Made by a program: the position numbers and the translations under genes. This document shows, one piece after another, positions 14,546 through 15,053 of a stretch of 15,053 nt of DNA; position 1 is the stretch's first letter; each line of letters opens with the position of its first letter. The stretch is from NCBI GenBank assembly GCA_003158895.1, contig PMLO01000019.1, forward strand, positions 1 through 15,053. Reading direction: 5' to 3'. The notes below the pieces were generated by a model that saw nothing but the letters and a program-made list of their open reading frames with translations, searched no databases and was not told the DNA's origin. The stretch comes from Propionibacteriaceae bacterium (GTDB lineage: Bacteria; Actinomycetota; Actinomycetes; Propionibacteriales; Propionibacteriaceae).

Positions 14546-14710
14546 AAGGGCGCCCCCAGGGGCCAGATCTGATCCGGTGCCGTAACCGGCGTGACGCTTG
14601 AAGCCGGTCGTCGCGTTGACGGGCGACGTGGCCGGATTCGTATCGATCGCGGAGAGCACGAAGAACGTGCGCGACTGCGTCATGGCCGGCGAGGACATCA
14701 AGGTCAGCAT
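14543..14710 (-). CDS. Upstream ORF (leader peptide, 55 aa) of whiB7
   Basis: Open frame starting ATG at 14710 with AAGGAG (14722-14717) six bases upstream, about 47 nt after the predicted transcription start, and ending 116 bases before whiB7. The peptide begins MLTLMSSPAMTQSRTFFVLS and ends LAPGGAL; no domain or membrane segment is recognised. Of codons 1-38 only two end in A or T, as in real genes of this genome, while seven of the last 17 do, so the 5' part looks selected as coding and the 3' part as RNA structure. In whiB7/wblC leaders of other actinobacteria, translation of a uORF controls read-through into the regulator gene; stalling on ribosome-targeting drugs favours expression. The frame continues upstream to an ATG at 14734, which lacks a site and lies over this Shine-Dalgarno. 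Confidence 0.75.
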   Translation of the reverse strand: MLTLMSSPAMTQSRTFFVLSAIDTNPATSPVNATTGFKRHAGYGTGSDLAPGGAL

Positions 14711-14763
14711 CACGTTCTCCTTCCCACGGATCATCGGCCGCCACCCTTTGGCGACCTCCAGAG

Positions 14764-14793
14764 AGCCTAGGGACGGCTTCCGCAGAATTGCAA
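14764..14793 (-). promoter_or_regulatory. whiB7 promoter (sigma-A type with AT-rich upstream patch)
   Basis: On the minus strand TTGCAA (14793-14788) and TAGGCT (14769-14764) are separated by 18 bases, matching -35 and -10 elements. Immediately upstream is GTAATTCAG, an AT-rich patch unusual in this genome; WhiB7 AT-hooks bind AT-rich DNA just upstream of -35 elements, so autoactivation is likely. Predicted start near 14757 gives a leader of about 331 nt. Confidence 0.7.
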
Positions 14794-14818
14794 CTGAATT
14801 ACGTGATCAGTTCTGCGG
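14780..14818. repeat. Inverted repeat spanning the whiB7 -35 region
   Basis: CCGCAGAA (14780-14787) and TTCTGCGG (14811-14818) are perfect 8-base inverted repeats 23 bases apart. A nested pair AACTGA/TCAGTT (14792-14797 with 14807-14812) lies inside. The dyad covers the -35 element and the AT-rich patch, as an operator would. Confidence 0.6.
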
Positions 14819-14820
14819 AC

Positions 14821-14986
14821 TCTCCAAGGACGGCTCGGCGGCGGCGGCCTCGTCGAGGAACCAGACTGTCGCCCGGCGGCAGATCACGGATGTTCACATC
14901 CAGACCATGTGCACGTCTGAGCGTCTTTCGTCACCTGTCCCCAGAACCTCAGCCGTATCAAGGGCCTGTGGACAACGTCGGTCCCG
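14821..14986. other. Upstream region of whiB7 without a recognisable gene
   Basis: No frame here has coding-type third positions or a supported start. One TGTGGACAA at 14967-14975 matches the actinobacterial DnaA-box core, but it is single. No tRNA or terminator is seen. Confidence 0.5.
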
Positions 14987-15053
14987 CTACTGCTGCCCCA
15001 CGACCGTGACGGTGCCGCCACTTGTCGAGGGGTCACGAACCGCACTCCCATGC
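14987..15053 (-). CDS. Possible 3' end of a minus-strand gene running off the window
   Basis: A frame open from the window edge ends with TAG at 14987-14989 and would encode a C-terminus ending RDPSTSGGTVTVVGQQ. About 22 codons are visible, too few to identify. A uvrD2-like helicase gene often lies upstream of whiB7, but nothing in this tail supports that name. It may equally be noncoding. Confidence 0.25.
   Translation of the reverse strand, partial: HGSAVRDPSTSGGTVTVVGQQ

Noticed and set aside
14797..14905. Short minus-strand GTG frame upstream of the whiB7 promoter (begins VNIRDLPPG)
   Set aside because: No ribosome-binding site, it runs into the promoter, and its second half is an Arg-rich run typical of chance frames.
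14788..15009. 73-codon plus-strand frame divergent from whiB7
   Set aside because: No ribosome-binding site, Arg/Pro-rich product without motifs, and its start lies within the whiB7 promoter dyad.
1..15053. CRISPR arrays, insertion sequences, integrases, attachment sites
   Set aside because: No regularly spaced repeats, transposase motifs or terminal inverted repeats were seen; gene order looks like conserved chromosome.

Overview
The window is a GC-rich stretch of a Gram-positive actinobacterial chromosome. Coding genes strongly prefer G or C at third codon positions, GTG starts are common, and the gene families are actinobacterial (UPF0182, a PPA1309-type protein, the Zincin_2/DUF2342 family, DUF5679, WhiB7). 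The PPA1309 family and the general character of the genes point to Propionibacteriales (Nocardioides or Aeromicrobium-like), but genus is inference. I see no insertion sequence, phage gene, CRISPR array, tRNA or rRNA; this looks like conserved core chromosome.

Layout. (1) 2-4512, plus strand: the 3' part of an enolase gene, a DUF1015 gene, and a translationally coupled pair of M16 peptidase genes whose active-site halves are complementary (zinc motif in the first, Arg/Tyr-type loop in the second). (2) 4532-9070, minus strand: an operon read right to left of a YlbL-type PDZ/Lon-like membrane protease, a PPA1309-family protein and a seven-helix UPF0182 membrane protein with a Thr/Pro-rich tail. 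(3) 9247-10611, plus: a Zincin_2 family protein, ending in a 4-base stop-to-stop overlap with a minus-strand YgjP-like metallopeptidase (10608-11186). (4) 11239-11697, plus: a promoter, a structured leader, a 53-aa zinc-ribbon protein (DUF5679, 11481-11642) and a strong intrinsic terminator. (5) 11829-14047, plus: a ThiF/TOMM-cyclodehydratase-like gene coupled by an ATGA overlap to an ABC1/UbiB-type kinase gene. (6) 14109-14820, minus: whiB7, convergent on the kinase gene, with a 16-bp perfect hairpin between them and a leader of about 330 nt. The last 230 bases hold no confident gene, only a possible 3' end of a minus-strand gene running off the window.

From 4532 to 14426 the order UPF0182, PDZ protease, Zincin_2, ThiF-like, small protein, ABC1 kinase, whiB7 matches, from memory, the Mycobacterium tuberculosis Rv3193c-Rv3197A block, with PPA1309 and YgjP genes interposed. 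The conserved neighbourhood suggests a membrane/protein quality-control group next to the ribosome-stress regulator WhiB7.

The richest part is the whiB7 leader: a sigma-A-type promoter within a dyad and AT-rich patch, a 55-codon upstream ORF with good Shine-Dalgarno and coding-type third positions, a hairpin over its stop codon, a 10-bp attenuator-like hairpin with almost no U-tract, and an 8-bp element just after it able to pair with the whiB7 ribosome-binding site. This could combine transcriptional and translational attenuation. A second, unexplained leader RNA lies upstream of the DUF5679 gene.
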